This document shows, in pieces, positions 6,995 to 13,523 of a DNA stretch of 13,523 nt (position 1 is the first letter of the stretch; the number at the start of each line of letters is the position of its first letter). Source of the stretch: Flavobacteriales bacterium. GTDB taxonomy: Bacteria > Bacteroidota > Bacteroidia > Flavobacteriales_D > CANHHI01. The notes under the pieces were generated by a model that saw nothing but the letters and a program-made list of their open reading frames with translations, was not told the origin of the DNA and searched no databases. Both the position numbers and the translations under genes were made by a program. The stretch is from the NCBI GenBank assembly GCA_947460225.1, contig CANHHI010000030.1:1-13523 (forward strand). The letters run 5' to 3'.

Positions 6995-9154
6995 TTATGC
7001 GATGCGTTTAAAATCAATGGTTCTTCTTTGTGTGTCCACCGAAATCACCCTTACTTTGAGGCGGTCTCCATAAGTAATCTTTTCGCCCAACATAGATTCT
7101 AGGCACAGTTCTTTTTCATTGAGTTGAAAATTCTCTGCCTGTAAACCACGCAAAGAAATCATGCCCTCACAAAAAAGTTCTTCTAACTCTACGTAAATGC
7201 CCCATTCCGTGATTCCTGTAACCACGCCATAAAATTCCTCTCCAATGTGACTTTCCAAGAATTTTACTTGCATGTATTTGGCAGACTCTCTTTCCGCTTC
7301 CACAGCTTTGCGCTCAGTGGCAGAAATGTGTTTTGCCATAGCTTCTAGGCTCTCTTTATTCAGAGGGTTTTGCTTGTCTAAATATTTTTCCAAAGCTCGG
7401 TGCACCAGCAAATCTGCATAACGCCGAATAGGGCTTGTAAAATGCGCATAATGTGGAAAATTCAGCCCATAGTGCCCAATATTATCGGTGCTGTACACCG
7501 CTTTTGCCATACTGCGTACCACCATTTGGCTAATGACATGCTCGTGCGGGGTGTTTTTGGTTTTATGCAACAAATCATTGAGCTCTTTTCTCAGGGTTTC
7601 TTCACGCAAGGTCAATTCAAAGCCCAATTTCTTTACAAAACGCTGCAACTCCTGCAATCTTTGCATATCTGGATTATCGTGTACACGATACACCAAAGGT
7701 AGGTTCACATTTTTATTTTCTGCGCCACCCAAAACCCTTGCCACATATTTATTGGCTAAAAGCATAAATTCCTCCACCAAAAAATTCGCTTCCTTGCCTA
7801 TTTTTTGATACACCGACACAGGAAAACCTGTTTCATCAAGTTGAAAGCGCACTTCTTTGCTACTCACTTCCAAGGCACCCTCCGACAAGCGTTTTTTGCG
7901 CATGGCACTCGCTATGTTGTGCAGTTGCAACACAAAAGGCACAAGTTTATGCGAGGTGTCTTTGCCTTCTATAATATCTTGGGCTTCTTCGTAGGTAAAC
8001 CTTTGTTGGGAATACATTACGCCTTTGCCATACCAGTGTTTATGTACTTTTCCTGTTTCGTCCAATTCAAAAATGGCAGAAAAACAATATTTTTCCTCGT
8101 TTGGGCGCAAAGAACAAAGTTCGTTGGACAAACGCTCTGGGAGCATAGGCACCACTCTATCCGACAAATAAACAGAGTTTCCTCGTTTATAAGCCTCTTT
8201 GTCTAGTTCTGTGCCTGGCTTTACATAGTGCGAAACGTCCGCAATATGCACACCAATTTCCCAATTGCCATTTTCTAATTTTTCAATAGACAAAGCATCG
8301 TCAAAATCTTTGGCATCTATGGGGTCTATGGTAAGGGTGAGTGTTTTTCTAAAATCCCTGCGTTTTTCAAGTTCTTTTTGGGCTACGCCTTCGGCAAAAC
8401 AACTGGCTTCTTTTTCAACAGCCTCTGGAAAATCATAAGGCAAGCCAAATTGTTCCAAAATAGCGTGCATTTCCGTATCGTTTTCGCCTGCTTTGCCCAA
8501 CACTTTGACAATTTGCCCAGCTGGGCTTTTGTCTTTGGGCTCAAAATGCGTAATTTTTACAATCACTTTATCGCCGTTTTCCGCATCTTGCACTTCTCTG
8601 CCTGAAATGTAAATATCATAAGGCATGCGTGCATCACCAGCTTTGGCAAAAGCAGAGCGTTCTGTAAGCACAAGGGTACACACCCAGTTTGTGTCAGCAC
8701 GTTCAAGCACTTTAATAACTTGCCCACGTCTGCCGTCCGCAGAAGAGCATTTTACTTTAACTAAATCCCCTGGCAAGGCTTTCAAGGCTCGTCCAGCTGG
8801 AATATACATGTCTTTGCTTTGCCCTTCAATGGTTACGTAAGCCGAACCAGAGCGTGTAAACATAATAATGCCCTGCCATTTATTGTCTGATGCAGGTTGT
8901 TTTGGTGTAATTTCACCTATTTTGTCTATGTGAGGCTTGGTTTTTGGTCTTCGTTTTTTTTCTCCTGCTGATGCAGGCACGTCCGCATTTGTTTTGCGGT
9001 TTGTACGGTTTTTATACGGTCTTTTTTCTCTTGACTTACGGCTAGTGTCGCTTGTTTTTTGTGTTGTTGAAATCTCTTTATTAGATTCATTTTCTTGTTT
9101 TATGCCAAGTAAGCCCAAAATGCGACTTGCCCAACTTTTCTTTGATTTCTGCAT
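6995..9154 (-). CDS. rnr: Ribonuclease R (RNase II/R family 3'-5' exoribonuclease)
   Basis: This 719-aa cytoplasmic enzyme degrades structured RNA processively in the 3'-5' direction. The first 90 or so residues are a Lys/Arg-rich low-complexity extension. Cold-shock-like OB domains follow (about 92-220). The RNB catalytic domain starts near 265 and carries TIDPIDAKDFDDAL at 275-288; D277, D283, D285 and D286 correspond to the metal-binding aspartates of the family. The second signature HFTSPIRRYADLLVHR lies at 571-586. A C-terminal S1 domain (about 640-717) includes FYGVVTGITEWGIYVEL. Length is normal for the family. The start at 9154 is the first ATG after a good promoter match. It is followed 12 nt later by a secreted-protein gene, an association with no obvious mechanistic reason. 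Confidence 0.97.
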   Translation of the reverse strand: MQKSKKSWASRILGLLGIKQENESNKEISTTQKTSDTSRKSREKRPYKNRTNRKTNADVPASAGEKKRRPKTKPHIDKIGEITPKQPASDNKWQGIIMFTRSGSAYVTIEGQSKDMYIPAGRALKALPGDLVKVKCSSADGRRGQVIKVLERADTNWVCTLVLTERSAFAKAGDARMPYDIYISGREVQDAENGDKVIVKITHFEPKDKSPAGQIVKVLGKAGENDTEMHAILEQFGLPYDFPEAVEKEASCFAEGVAQKELEKRRDFRKTLTLTIDPIDAKDFDDALSIEKLENGNWEIGVHIADVSHYVKPGTELDKEAYKRGNSVYLSDRVVPMLPERLSNELCSLRPNEEKYCFSAIFELDETGKVHKHWYGKGVMYSQQRFTYEEAQDIIEGKDTSHKLVPFVLQLHNIASAMRKKRLSEGALEVSSKEVRFQLDETGFPVSVYQKIGKEANFLVEEFMLLANKYVARVLGGAENKNVNLPLVYRVHDNPDMQRLQELQRFVKKLGFELTLREETLRKELNDLLHKTKNTPHEHVISQMVVRSMAKAVYSTDNIGHYGLNFPHYAHFTSPIRRYADLLVHRALEKYLDKQNPLNKESLEAMAKHISATERKAVEAERESAKYMQVKFLESHIGEEFYGVVTGITEWGIYVELEELFCEGMISLRGLQAENFQLNEKELCLESMLGEKITYGDRLKVRVISVDTQRRTIDFKRIA

Positions 9155-9193
9155 GTGTTGAAGTATTTAAAATTTCTAAGCTCATTCATGTTA

Positions 9194-9224
9194 CAAATGT
9201 AAAAGAATTTCCGCCATAAAGCAA
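9194..9224 (-). promoter_or_regulatory. Bacteroidota-type promoter upstream of rnr
   Basis: On the minus strand TTG (9224-9222) is followed after 20 nt by TACATTTG (9201-9194), a full match to the Bacteroidota -7 consensus TAnnTTTG at accepted spacing. It lies 39 nt before the rnr ATG in the 127-nt gap after the lipoprotein gene. The TTG sits within a small GCAAATTTTGC inverted repeat of unknown significance. No clear terminator for the preceding gene is visible in this gap. Confidence 0.62.
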
Positions 9225-9281
9225 ATTTTGCGCAATTTTAACACAAGAAAAATAAGGTAAAGTGTTCTGAGTTAATAAAAA

Positions 9282-10112
9282 CTAAGGTATAAAGCTAATT
9301 GTATTGTTTGTTCCGCTACAACTCTGACAACCCTGAGCCGTGCCAATGTGATGCAGATTGCTCTTGCCTAGAATACTGCTCTTGGATACTTGAATGTTGG
9401 TTAATACGCTCTCGCTAAAACCAACAACAGCGCCCACATAACTACCGCCACTCACTTGTGCAGACACTATGTTTAGATTGACTATTTCACTTTGTGTGCC
9501 TTTCACATAGCCAAATAAGCCCACATAATCGTTGGTAGTGGATATATGGAGCTCGTAAATGGTTTTTTGATTGCCGTCAAATTTACCAGAAAAAGCATTT
9601 TCTTCGGAGTCCCCAATGGGTATAAAATCTATACCTTGCAAATCTAAATCGTTGCAAAGCAAATAACTGCCTTTTCTAGCTAAGGCTGTTTTGCCAATGG
9701 CTTGCAAATCCTTAGCGGTTGCGATGCCATGTTTGTCTTTTGGAATTACCGTGCTCTCAAATTTAAATAGATAGGTAAAATCCGATTTAATGCTACTGGG
9801 TTTATTCTTGATAAAGTCAAAATTGATGTCCATGTAAAAACTACCTGCAGAGAAAAACATCAAGTCGTCATTATTTAAAACAACATCGTCATAATTGCGT
9901 ACAATTTTCAATTTGGTTTTGTCCAAAGCACAGGTATTCCCTGGCAGATGATAGGCATCATCCACATCAGACAAGGCTATTGCTACACCATCATAGAAAA
10001 CAAGAATAGAAAAATCATATTCGGTTGTAGTATTGGTATAATGCGGTTTTGAACAGGCAAAATAACAGAAAAACAGCAAGAAAAATCCTGCTATTGCAAT
10101 ATATTTTTTCAT
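9282..10112 (-). CDS. GLUG-motif surface lipoprotein
   Basis: This 276-aa predicted lipoprotein has the leader MKKYIAIAGFFLLFFCYFAC, with a lipobox (YFAC) and lipidation at C20. Residues of about 30-120 have no domain that I recognise. From about 129 the sequence follows the GLUG/beta-helix pattern of Bacteroidota adhesins and cell-surface proteins: GIATAKDLQAIG, YLLCNDLDLQG, FIPIGD, FSGKFDGNQKTIYEL, YVGLFGYV and SYVGAVVGFSE. Only about one and a half GLUG turns are present, whereas many family members have several, and the C-terminus (GCQSCSG, ending ISFIP) has no recognisable anchor. It may be a short member or one truncated long ago. It starts 30 nt after the speA stop without an intervening terminator, so readthrough from speA is likely. 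Function is unknown; surface binding is inferred from the family. Confidence 0.85.
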   Translation of the reverse strand: MKKYIAIAGFFLLFFCYFACSKPHYTNTTTEYDFSILVFYDGVAIALSDVDDAYHLPGNTCALDKTKLKIVRNYDDVVLNNDDLMFFSAGSFYMDINFDFIKNKPSSIKSDFTYLFKFESTVIPKDKHGIATAKDLQAIGKTALARKGSYLLCNDLDLQGIDFIPIGDSEENAFSGKFDGNQKTIYELHISTTNDYVGLFGYVKGTQSEIVNLNIVSAQVSGGSYVGAVVGFSESVLTNIQVSKSSILGKSNLHHIGTAQGCQSCSGTNNTISFIP

Positions 10113-10142
10113 AAAACTATCATTTAATGCGCCTATTGCTAA

Positions 10143-11540
10143 CTAATAACCTAAAATATTGAGCATGTGTTCGGCAGACTGCTCGGGACTAAATACAGTA
10201 TAAGTAAACTCGTCTTCCTCTTCCGCATCTTTGTCTATAATAATAAACTTCATGTTGGGAATTAAACAATGCTGTATGCCTCCAAAACCACCTATGTTGT
10301 CCTGGTAAGCCCCCGTATTAAAGAACCCCAAATACAAAGGCTTATCGCCCTGATATTGAGGCAGATAAATGGCGTTGGTATGTTGTTCGGAATTGTAAAA
10401 ATCATCGCTGTCGCAGGTAATGCCTCCGAGCATCACACGCTCATAAGGGTCAAACCAGCGGTTAATGGGAAGCATCACAAAACGGCTGTTGATTGCCCAG
10501 CTATCAGGCAAACTGGTGATGAAAGAACTGTCAATCATGTTCCAACGCTCCCTGTCATTTTGTTGCTTTTGATAAACGACTTTGTAAATGTTGCCACCAC
10601 TTTCACCCACGGTAAAAGAACCAAATTCGGTAAAAATATGCGGGGTTGGCACGTTATTTTCCAAGCACACTTTTTTGATATTTTCAATGATGTATTCGGT
10701 CATGCCTTGGTAGTCATACTCAAATTCCAAGGAGTTTTTAATCGGAAAACCACCACCAATATTTAAAGAGTCTAGTTCTGGACAGTGTTTTTTGAGTTGC
10801 ACATATACATTCAAACATTTGGCGAGTTCACTCCAATAATAAGCCGTGTCTTTAATGCCCGTGTTGATGAAAAAATGCAACATTTTAAGTTTTGCTTTCT
10901 CCTGTTGCTGGATTTTGCTCAAATAAAAGGGCAAAATATCTTTATAACCAATCCCCAGCCTAGATGTGTAAAAATCAAATTTTGGCTCTTCCTCAGAGGC
11001 AATGCGCAAACCCATGTTAAACGTGTCGGGCATACCCTGCGCTAGCTCGTCAAATTCTTTAAAATTATCTAAAACAGGCAAAATTTCTGTAAACCCAGAT
11101 TTGTACAAAGAAATGATTTTCTCCAAATATTGCTTGGTCTTAAAGCCATTGCAAATGATTTTTCTATCTCTGCTATAAGAACCTCTTGTGTGTAGTTTCT
11201 CTATAATGTCTAAATCGTAAGCTGCCGAGGTTTCTAGGTAAATATCGTTTTTGAGGGCTTCTTCCAAAACGTGTGAAAAATGCGAACTTTTGGTGCAATA
11301 ACAATAATTATAGGTGCCTTCGTAATCGTGTATTTTCATGGCTCTGGTGAACCATTTTTTGGCTTTTTGTATGTTTTCTGAAATCTTGGGCAAATAAGTG
11401 AATCGCAAGGGCGTGCCAAATTCACGGATTAGATCCATTAAAGGCATGCCATGAAACCTCAATTCATCACCTTCCAAGGAAAATTCCTTTTGTGGAAAAT
11501 TAAAAGTTTGATCAATGAGGTCAAAATAACGGGTTTTCAT
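10143..11540 (-). CDS. speA: Arginine decarboxylase, fold III PLP-dependent (Bacteroidota short form)
   Basis: This 465-aa cytoplasmic enzyme is expected to convert arginine to agmatine, feeding putrescine and spermidine synthesis. It has the alanine-racemase-like TIM barrel plus C-terminal beta domain of fold III decarboxylases. The PLP-binding lysine is K84 in CYCTKSSHF. The phosphate-binding glycine loop is GGGFP at 262-266. The counterpart of the ODC EPG motif is TEFGSF at 304-309. The catalytic cysteine motif is C376-D-S-D in GGITCDSDDF, matching the CDSxD/CDGxD signature contributed across the dimer. It is much shorter than E. coli SpeA (about 650 aa), as is usual for Bacteroidota homologues. 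Substrate cannot be fixed from sequence alone; diaminopimelate or carboxynorspermidine decarboxylase are the main alternatives, but the CDSDD motif and overall pattern favour arginine. It has a promoter-like sequence inside the preceding terminator. Confidence 0.87.
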   Translation of the reverse strand: MKTRYFDLIDQTFNFPQKEFSLEGDELRFHGMPLMDLIREFGTPLRFTYLPKISENIQKAKKWFTRAMKIHDYEGTYNYCYCTKSSHFSHVLEEALKNDIYLETSAAYDLDIIEKLHTRGSYSRDRKIICNGFKTKQYLEKIISLYKSGFTEILPVLDNFKEFDELAQGMPDTFNMGLRIASEEEPKFDFYTSRLGIGYKDILPFYLSKIQQQEKAKLKMLHFFINTGIKDTAYYWSELAKCLNVYVQLKKHCPELDSLNIGGGFPIKNSLEFEYDYQGMTEYIIENIKKVCLENNVPTPHIFTEFGSFTVGESGGNIYKVVYQKQQNDRERWNMIDSSFITSLPDSWAINSRFVMLPINRWFDPYERVMLGGITCDSDDFYNSEQHTNAIYLPQYQGDKPLYLGFFNTGAYQDNIGGFGGIQHCLIPNMKFIIIDKDAEEEDEFTYTVFSPEQSAEHMLNILGY

Positions 11541-11567
11541 AGTTTAACAAGCGTTCCAAAAGAACTG

Positions 11568-11598
11568 CAATATTAAAAAAAAGCTCGCAAATTTGCAA
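11568..11598 (-). promoter_or_regulatory. Putative speA promoter overlapping the yraN terminator
   Basis: On the minus strand TTG (11598-11596) is followed after 20 nt by TAATATTG (11575-11568), one mismatch from TAnnTTTG. It lies 27 nt upstream of the speA ATG. The TTG is inside the terminator stem and the spacer contains the T tract. Confidence 0.42.
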
Positions 11599-11602
11599 GG
11601 CT
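11575..11602 (-). terminator. Rho-independent terminator after yraN
   Basis: On the minus strand AGC(C)TTGCA pairs with TGCGAGCT, leaving one bulged C and one G-U pair. It has a 4-nt loop and is followed by a run of eight Ts shared with the stem end. It lies 5 nt after the yraN stop and ends the pyrG-flippase-yraN unit. Confidence 0.75.
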
Positions 11603-11607
11603 AAATA

Positions 11608-11979
11608 TTAAAATACTTGCATGGCGTTGAAAGCATCGGCGATATGGACAGTCAAAGGCGCATTACCTGTAGTAATGCCTAAGCAATCAAAGCGAGCATC
11701 TAGTGCTGGGCTTAGTTTGTTCAAAAAAGCATTTGCTGCATAAATAATCCGTCTTTGTTGGTCTTTGCTCACGGCAAGCTCGGCTTGTTGAAACACCCGA
11801 GAGGCTCGGCTTTTGACTTCCACAAAAACCACCGTAGTGCCTTGTTGAAAAATCAAGTCTATTTCAGCTTTCCCATGTCTAAAATTCCGAGCCAGCAAGG
11901 TATAGCCTTGTTTTAAAAAGTAATCACAAGCCGTATCTTCCCCTTGATTGCCGATTTCCTTAGTCGTGCAGGTGTTCAT
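11608..11979 (-). CDS. yraN: YraN/UPF0102 family endonuclease-like protein
   Basis: This 123-aa cytoplasmic protein belongs to UPF0102, a conserved family with a Holliday-junction-resolvase-like PD-(D/E)xK fold. Its biological role is not firmly established. The N-terminal helix signature GNQGEDTACDYFLKQGY (residues 10-26) and RNFRHGKAEIDLI (31-43) are typical. Catalytic-type residues E39, D41, E54 and K56 lie in AEIDL and VFVEVKSR, so the active site appears intact. The end IADAFNAM matches the usual family close. The length is full. Its start codon lies inside the flippase gene (20-nt overlap), suggesting translational coupling. The flippase partner does not suggest a specific function. Confidence 0.93.
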   Translation of the reverse strand: MNTCTTKEIGNQGEDTACDYFLKQGYTLLARNFRHGKAEIDLIFQQGTTVVFVEVKSRASRVFQQAELAVSKDQQRRIIYAANAFLNKLSPALDARFDCLGITTGNAPLTVHIADAFNAMQVF

Positions 11980-13429
11980 ATTGTTTTTTGTATTGTTCGT
12001 TGAGTGCCCAAAACGCCAAAGTCCATAAACCTAAACTGGCAAAGCGCAAAATCCATAAACCGCCAGGGTGCTCGGCAAAAACTGAAAAAGTTTTTTGCAA
12101 ATGGTACACCAGCAAGGCTATCACAAACAAAAGGGGCGCATGCCAGCTAAATGCAAAGTTTTTTTGTAAAATATATTCCAAAACAATGGAAAACAAAAGC
12201 AAAGCGCCATAACATGTGAGCGTGGCGTAGGCTGCGCCTTCGTAGCCCAATTTTGGAATAAGCAAAAAGTTTGCCAGCACGGTAATGAAAACGCCTAGGC
12301 TCGTGAGCAATGCCCCCAGCCAAGTCTTGCCAGAGAGTCTATACCAAACCGATTGTTGGTAATAAACGCCCAAAAGCAATTGCGCCAAAAGCAACATAGG
12401 CACAATATGCAAACCCTCCCAGTAGGCGGGTTGCACCAAAAAGAAACGTTTGAGTTCGGGCAGAAATAAAGTGGTAGCAAGCAATACAAAAATTAAAAAA
12501 CTGAGGTATAAATGCAAAACCTTTGCCCTGGCTTGTTTTGAGGCTCTGTCTTGTGCAGTTTTAAAATAAAAAGGCTCGGTGGCATAGCGAAAGGCTTGCA
12601 CACAAAGGGTAATGATAATGGAAAATTTATACACTGCGCTGTAAATGCCCAATTGACGCAAAGCCTCCACTTCGCCAAGTGTTGGCATGAGCAGGTATTT
12701 CAACAAAAGGCGGTCTAAAAGTTCATTGACCATACCGCCCAAACCCACCCAAACCAAAGGCAGGCAGTAGGGAAGCATCGCACGGAGCCAATCCAAAGAC
12801 AAAACAAAAGAAAACGTGCGCAGTTGAGGCAACAATAAAAACAAACGCAAGAGCGAAGCCAGTAAATTTGCCCAAAACACGTAAGTAACCCCGCTGTGCG
12901 CTGGAAAGAAAAAAGGCTTAAACACGAGTAAAAACAATATATTAAGCACAACATTGCACAAAATCATGCTCAAATTGATGCTGGCAAAGCGCATGGCTTT
13001 TTGTTCAAGGCGCAATTGCGTTTGCAAAACACTGCTGATGCCGTCTATGCTCAAAATCAAGGCAAATAAAATCACCCAAACTTGCCCTTCTTCGTAGCCC
13101 ATTTTTTGGCTAATAAAACCCGAAAAGCCTGCCACAAGTAGCAAAAAAATAAAGTTGATGAGCGACAAAAAACTAATGGCTTGCACCACAAATGCTTTTT
13201 GTCCTTGCTCCGCTAAGCTACTGCACTGCTTGAAAATAAAAGATTCCAAAGAAAAACTCAGCAGTATGGCTAAAAAACCAGCCCAAGCATAAAACTCGCT
13301 AATGATGCCAAAGTCCTCAGGTAAAAAATAATAGGTGTAAAGCGGGGTGAGCAAAAATTGGAATATTCTGCCTGCCACCGATGAAAGCCCATAAACAGCT
13401 ACCTGAGAAAACAAAGATTGTAAACGCAT
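11960..13429 (-). CDS. Polytopic Wzx-like polysaccharide flippase (MATE/PST superfamily)
   Basis: This is a 489-aa inner-membrane protein with about 12-14 hydrophobic segments. It resembles PST/MviN-type flippases that move lipid-linked sugar precursors across the membrane. The N-terminus SQVAVYGLSSVAGRIFQFLLTPLYTYYF with LPEDFGIIS is a typical first-helix pattern. NELLDRLLLKYLL (residues 235-247) matches the position of the family's xxLDRxLL motif at the start of the second bundle, and LIPKLGYEGAAYAT (391-404) is the conserved late motif. I chose the ATG at 13429 because family similarity begins at MRLQS and it follows the pyrG stop by 10 nt; a longer frame from 13465 would overlap pyrG. It is probably co-transcribed with pyrG and yraN. 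No glycosyltransferases are adjacent, so the substrate (O-antigen, exopolysaccharide or another lipid-linked glycan) cannot be assigned. Confidence 0.9.
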   Translation of the reverse strand: MRLQSLFSQVAVYGLSSVAGRIFQFLLTPLYTYYFLPEDFGIISEFYAWAGFLAILLSFSLESFIFKQCSSLAEQGQKAFVVQAISFLSLINFIFLLLVAGFSGFISQKMGYEEGQVWVILFALILSIDGISSVLQTQLRLEQKAMRFASINLSMILCNVVLNILFLLVFKPFFFPAHSGVTYVFWANLLASLLRLFLLLPQLRTFSFVLSLDWLRAMLPYCLPLVWVGLGGMVNELLDRLLLKYLLMPTLGEVEALRQLGIYSAVYKFSIIITLCVQAFRYATEPFYFKTAQDRASKQARAKVLHLYLSFLIFVLLATTLFLPELKRFFLVQPAYWEGLHIVPMLLLAQLLLGVYYQQSVWYRLSGKTWLGALLTSLGVFITVLANFLLIPKLGYEGAAYATLTCYGALLLFSIVLEYILQKNFAFSWHAPLLFVIALLVYHLQKTFSVFAEHPGGLWILRFASLGLWTLAFWALNEQYKKQYEHLHD

Positions 13430-13439
13430 AGATGCAAAT

Positions 13440-13523
13440 TTACAGATTTTTTGCTTGCATCGCAATAGTTTTTACGAAATCCACAAACAAAGGGTGTGGA
13501 TTAAGCACCGTGCTGCGCAATTC
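13440..13523 (-). CDS. pyrG: CTP synthase, C-terminal fragment (cut by window edge)
   Basis: The last 27 codons of a gene running off the right edge read ELRSTVLNPHPLFVDF, then a helix ending KNL and a TAA stop. The pattern E(L/F)xSxxxxPHPLFxxFV matches the end of the glutamine amidotransferase domain of CTP synthase, just after the conserved HPE of its catalytic triad. CTP synthase makes CTP from UTP with glutamine as amine donor. The residues identifying the active site lie outside the window, so the call rests on this short tail. The flippase starts 10 nt downstream. Confidence 0.75.
   Translation of the reverse strand, partial: ELRSTVLNPHPLFVDFVKTIAMQAKNL

Noticed and set aside
9221..9238. 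Small inverted repeats GCAAATTTTGC and TTGCGCAA upstream of rnr, considered as an operator.
   Set aside because: They are very short in an AT-rich region and no regulator or second copy supports them.
10269..10766. 165-codon + strand frame opposite speA.
   Set aside because: speA carries intact PLP-lysine, glycine-loop and catalytic-cysteine motifs on the other strand; the + frame has no family features.

Overview
The window comes from a Bacteroidota bacterium. The evidence is a giant PKD-repeat protein ending in a type IX secretion (T9SS) type B C-terminal domain, a short Bacteroidota-style arginine decarboxylase, A-rich leaders in place of Shine-Dalgarno sites, and promoter-like elements of the form TTG-N20-TAnnTTTG. 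A gliding or Cytophaga-like lineage is possible, but genus cannot be read from this sequence.

Layout. Positions 1-784 look like an accessory patch on the + strand. Three tandem copies of a 75-bp unit, each ending in a 28-bp palindrome, lie just upstream of a small intact HUH/Y1 (IS200-like) transposase gene. The transposase stop codon is overlapped by a 30-codon frame that reads as the extreme C-terminal tail of a TaqI/Eco57I-type DNA methylase or restriction protein. This resembles a REP/RAYT pair (REP-associated tyrosine transposase with its palindromic repeats) sitting next to, or inside, the end of a restriction-modification gene.

Everything from 845 to 13523 is a colinear minus-strand gene run. 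In transcription order it holds: the 3' end of pyrG (CTP synthase); a polytopic Wzx/MATE-like polysaccharide flippase; yraN (overlapping the flippase by 20 nt); a terminator with an embedded promoter-like sequence; speA (arginine decarboxylase); a GLUG-motif lipoprotein 30 nt behind it; a strong promoter match; rnr (RNase R); a secreted carboxypeptidase-regulatory-like domain protein 12 nt behind rnr; a strong terminator; the 1758-aa PKD/T9SS protein; and a final terminator facing the transposase patch.

Functionally the minus-strand run mixes housekeeping genes (CTP synthesis, RNA decay, polyamine synthesis, YraN) with envelope and surface genes (flippase, lipoprotein, secreted domain protein, PKD protein). 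No pathway clearly unites them. The likely transcription units are pyrG-flippase-yraN, speA-lipoprotein, rnr-carboxypeptidase-regulatory-like gene, and the PKD gene alone. The most unusual part of the window is the palindromic repeat array with its adjacent transposase and methylase-tail remnant.
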